From assembly GCA_903857265.1 (NCBI GenBank), contig CAIODZ010000063.1, positions 1-64,000 on the forward strand: DNA of 64,000 nt, read 5' to 3'. The translations under genes were made by a program, and so were the position numbers. Below, one piece after another: positions 62,163-64,000 of the stretch. The stretch's first letter is position 1, and each line of letters opens with the position of its first letter. The DNA is from an uncultured Phycisphaerales bacterium (lineage in GTDB: Bacteria > Planctomycetota > Phycisphaerae > Sedimentisphaerales > Anaerobacaceae). Below the pieces are notes generated by a model. It was not told the origin of the DNA, searched no databases, and saw only the letters and a program-made list of their open reading frames with translations.

Positions 62163-62297
62163 AAACGCAGTGTCAAAGGAATAATCAGCGGGTAGCCCTT
62201 CGACATGCTCAGGGCAGGCGTGAAGCGGGTAGCGGATAGTGAATAGTCGATAGTGATGTATACAGCGAACAGCGTTCAGCGTGTAGCGTACAGCGTC
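62163..62297. repeat. 25-base direct repeat followed by 11 phased heptads
   Basis: 62163-62187 (AAACGCAGTGTCAAAGGAAT and 5 more bases) is repeated at 63799-63823. Heptads from 62221: TGAAGCG, GGTAGCG, GATAGTG, AATAGTC, GATAGTG, ATGTATA, CAGCGAA, CAGCGTT, CAGCGTG, TAGCGTA, CAGCGTC, with no phase break. Confidence 0.7.
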
Positions 62298-62320
62298 TAA
62301 TTTGCATTTATCAGGCAAAG

Positions 62321-63679
62321 CTATTTTGTTTTTTGCAAGCGGACATTTGTCAGGTCCTCGCGGACATTTTCAATATTGCCGCGTAATCCATAAAATTGTT
62401 CGGCGAAAGACGCCGGGATTTTCATTTTGTTCACGGCCTTTTCAATATTATCGAGCCGCTGCGACAATTCTTCCCTATTGGCCCCCTCGGCCATCATGTC
62501 TTTTTCCAGAACCATTAAGGCCCGATACCGGCGGAAGATACGCAAACGCATTTGCCAGCGATAGATGGCCGGGATGGTGCGCATTCCCGGTATTAAGACC
62601 AAAAGCATCGGCACAAAAGCAACTAAAGTACGATTGAGCAAACTGGCCAGCCAGAACGGCATATACCGGTAGAAAAAACTTTTGCCGGATTTATAGAAGC
62701 GGGCGGCATCCGGGCTGATTTGATATTCATGCTGGATCGCAGCAGGAAATTCGCCGCGACTGTGAGTTAATCCTGCGCCCGAATGTACTTCAGTTGCCGC
62801 TTCCAGTAACAGGTCGGACAGCGCCGGATGGAGATCGACCCGAGCAATAAGCTCAACAGTCGGGCTGACCAGACGTATATCATGGTCGGGAATATTTTTC
62901 CCGAAATCTATAGACCCCATAGGCAACACTGTTTTGTGCAAGTAAGTTATGCGGCGGATATAAGCATCGGCCTGAGAAAAATCAAAAAGTCTTATTCCCG
63001 GTTTGACCAGCAATACATGTACGGTCTTTGATGATGCCGAATCGCTCATCATAAAAGCTGCGTCAATTTCCCCCGCAAGCAGAGCAGCCTGGGCCTTTTC
63101 ATCGTCCATTGCCAGCAGAGTCGTCGAACCGCCCGGCTTAATGCCATTCAGGGCCAAAAGTTCTAATGCCAGCACATGAGTTCCCGTGCCCTCTTCACCG
63201 ATGGCCAATCTTTTGCCCTCAAATTGAGAGAGCAAATCAAGAGGTTTCTCACTGCGGTAGAATATATGCAGCGGCTCGTAGGAAATGCTGCCCAGTGATA
63301 CCAGCTTGCTGATATTTTGTCCTTTGGTCACTCCTGTTTGTACAAAACCGACATCAACCTTAAATGAAGGATTTTCCAGCCTTTCGAGATTTTCCAGCGA
63401 TCCCTCGGACTTCAGTATCTTTAGCTTAACACCATTGCGTGCCAGTATTTTGGCATATTTTTCGGCATTTCTTTGAAAACTGGTTCCGTCATCGCCGCTG
63501 GAAAAGATAATAGTCCTGGGAGGAGCTGAATGAAAAAACCAGAACAAGGCAATGATTATAACCAGACCCATAAAAATTATGGCACTTAGCGATGCTGCGG
63601 GGCCAATGCCAAAAGTCTCGTTAAACATTTGCTGAATTCGTGAAATACCGGCAGAATTGCTTTTTTTGTTTTCCTTCAT
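62321..63679 (-). CDS. Membrane-anchored TAXI-type solute-binding protein
   Basis: 452 residues. An N-terminal membrane helix (ASLSAIIFMGLVIIIALFWF). A TAXI-family periplasmic binding fold: TIIFSSGDDGTSFQRNAEKY, VDVGFVQTGVTKG, GKRLAIGEEGTGTHVLALEL and LLAGEIDAAFMMSDSASS. A second membrane helix at about 340-362 and a cytoplasmic coiled coil follow (REELSQRLDNIEKAVNKMKI). TAXI proteins normally serve TRAP transporters; no TRAP membrane subunits are nearby, and two anchors plus a coiled coil suggest a sensor or regulatory use. Confidence 0.8.
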   Translation of the reverse strand: MKENKKSNSAGISRIQQMFNETFGIGPAASLSAIIFMGLVIIIALFWFFHSAPPRTIIFSSGDDGTSFQRNAEKYAKILARNGVKLKILKSEGSLENLERLENPSFKVDVGFVQTGVTKGQNISKLVSLGSISYEPLHIFYRSEKPLDLLSQFEGKRLAIGEEGTGTHVLALELLALNGIKPGGSTTLLAMDDEKAQAALLAGEIDAAFMMSDSASSKTVHVLLVKPGIRLFDFSQADAYIRRITYLHKTVLPMGSIDFGKNIPDHDIRLVSPTVELIARVDLHPALSDLLLEAATEVHSGAGLTHSRGEFPAAIQHEYQISPDAARFYKSGKSFFYRYMPFWLASLLNRTLVAFVPMLLVLIPGMRTIPAIYRWQMRLRIFRRYRALMVLEKDMMAEGANREELSQRLDNIEKAVNKMKIPASFAEQFYGLRGNIENVREDLTNVRLQKTK

Positions 63680-63798
63680 AATATTAATCCCTTATCCCAT
63701 TGCGGCCATTCTCAAAAAGTTTAAATGGCATTATATAGTCCTGTTTTTCGTCTGCATACAGGAATGTTGCATAGTATCTCATGGGGTAAATTTTCACA

Positions 63799-63876
63799 AA
63801 CGCAGTGTCAAAGGAATAATCAACGTACAGCGTGTAGCGGACAGTATTTCGTCGTGCGTCGCGCGTCGTTCGTATT
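63799..63876. repeat. Second copy of the 25-base repeat plus seven heptads
   Basis: 63799-63823 repeats 62163-62187. Heptads at 63828-63876: CAGCGTG, TAGCGGA, CAGTATT, TCGTCGT, GCGTCGC, GCGTCGT, TCGTATT. Confidence 0.65.
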
Positions 63877-63879
63877 CCG

Positions 63880-64000
63880 TCATTTGGGATGAGATTGAGA
63901 ATTTTCCGGAAAATTTAATCGTGCGAATTCGCCATGATATTTTTTCGCGGCGGCATCATAGGCGAGAGCGGCGGCGATTTCGGAGTCGAAATAGCCAATG
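63880..64000 (-). CDS. AP2-domain protein, C-terminal part
   Basis: The minus strand is open from the window edge to TGA at 63880-63882 (40 codons). It reads IGYFDSEIAAALAYDAAAKK then [19 protein letters not shown], the end of an AP2 domain, closely similar to the HNH-AP2 protein at 14182-14760. The HNH part would lie beyond the window. A second orphan homing-endonuclease-like gene is likely. Confidence 0.75.
   Translation of the reverse strand, partial: IGYFDSEIAAALAYDAAAKKYHGEFARLNFPENSQSHPK

Noticed and set aside
1-64000. tRNA, rRNA or other standard RNA genes
   Set aside because: I saw no cloverleaf or rRNA signature on reading; a covariance scan could not be run, so absence is not proven.

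Overview
The window looks like a chromosomal stretch from a Planctomycetota bacterium of the Phycisphaerae/Sedimentisphaerales type. The evidence is a dockerin-style DLNGDGVVNFVD motif, a secreted cohesin-like protein, several membrane glycosyltransferase-like proteins with TPR tails, many secreted polysaccharide-degradation proteins, moderate GC, and intergenic DNA packed with short degenerate repeats. The assignment is an inference from gene content; no rRNA gene is present to confirm it.

Layout. 1-3208: end of a rhamnulokinase-like kinase gene, then an unusually long MDR dehydrogenase overlapping a class II aldolase, probably deoxy-sugar catabolism. 3261-8285: a secreted protein, a membrane C39-type peptidase, pilT, a broken DNA methyltransferase and a membrane protein. 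8286-10852: a GH57 / GT4 pair, probably glycogen-type alpha-glucan metabolism, preceded by a tandem-repeat promoter region. 10853-17103: repeat-rich DNA with a bacterial histone-fold gene, an orphan HNH-AP2 protein, small stress-type genes (DUF2934, DUF3309), a 3D-domain protein and a rhodanese. 17182-23983: MgtE-like transporter, a secreted glycosidase-like protein, an ankyrin-thioredoxin fusion, a lipoprotein and a GH105 hydrolase.

24290-29362 is the most interesting part: a four-gene [NiFe]-hydrogenase operon. The Tat-exported small subunit carries an inserted dockerin-like EF-hand and an extra CxxCH motif. A gene for a secreted cohesin-like plus fibronectin-III protein lies between the two subunit genes. 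The large subunit and its maturation protease follow. I infer a hydrogenase that is scaffolded outside the cytoplasmic membrane through a cohesin-dockerin-like contact, possibly with a c-heme exit wire. Two related hairpin elements precede the operon.

29613-34876: SH3b protein, PpiD-like chaperone, two small membrane proteins, RNase III. 35064-49468 (all minus strand): four TMTC-like glycosyltransferase/TPR paralogues, two nucleotide-sugar dehydrogenase paralogues, an ankyrin protein, and two long direct repeats that bracket one paralogue, i.e. a surface-glycan locus grown by duplication. 49950-55469: cold-shock gene, a HEPN-domain gene, a 14-copy palindromic repeat array containing a PadR-type regulator gene and bracketed by a duplicated piece of ruvX, then ruvX and manC. 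55822-64000: a DUF6259-like secreted protein, pgi, an AT-rich three-gene cassette ending in a PIN-like protein (possible defence or toxin-antitoxin island), a TAXI-type solute-binding protein and the end of another AP2 protein.

A genome-style feature is the repeated use of phase-locked heptanucleotide arrays in intergenic DNA: at least fifteen loci, each with its own 7-base consensus.
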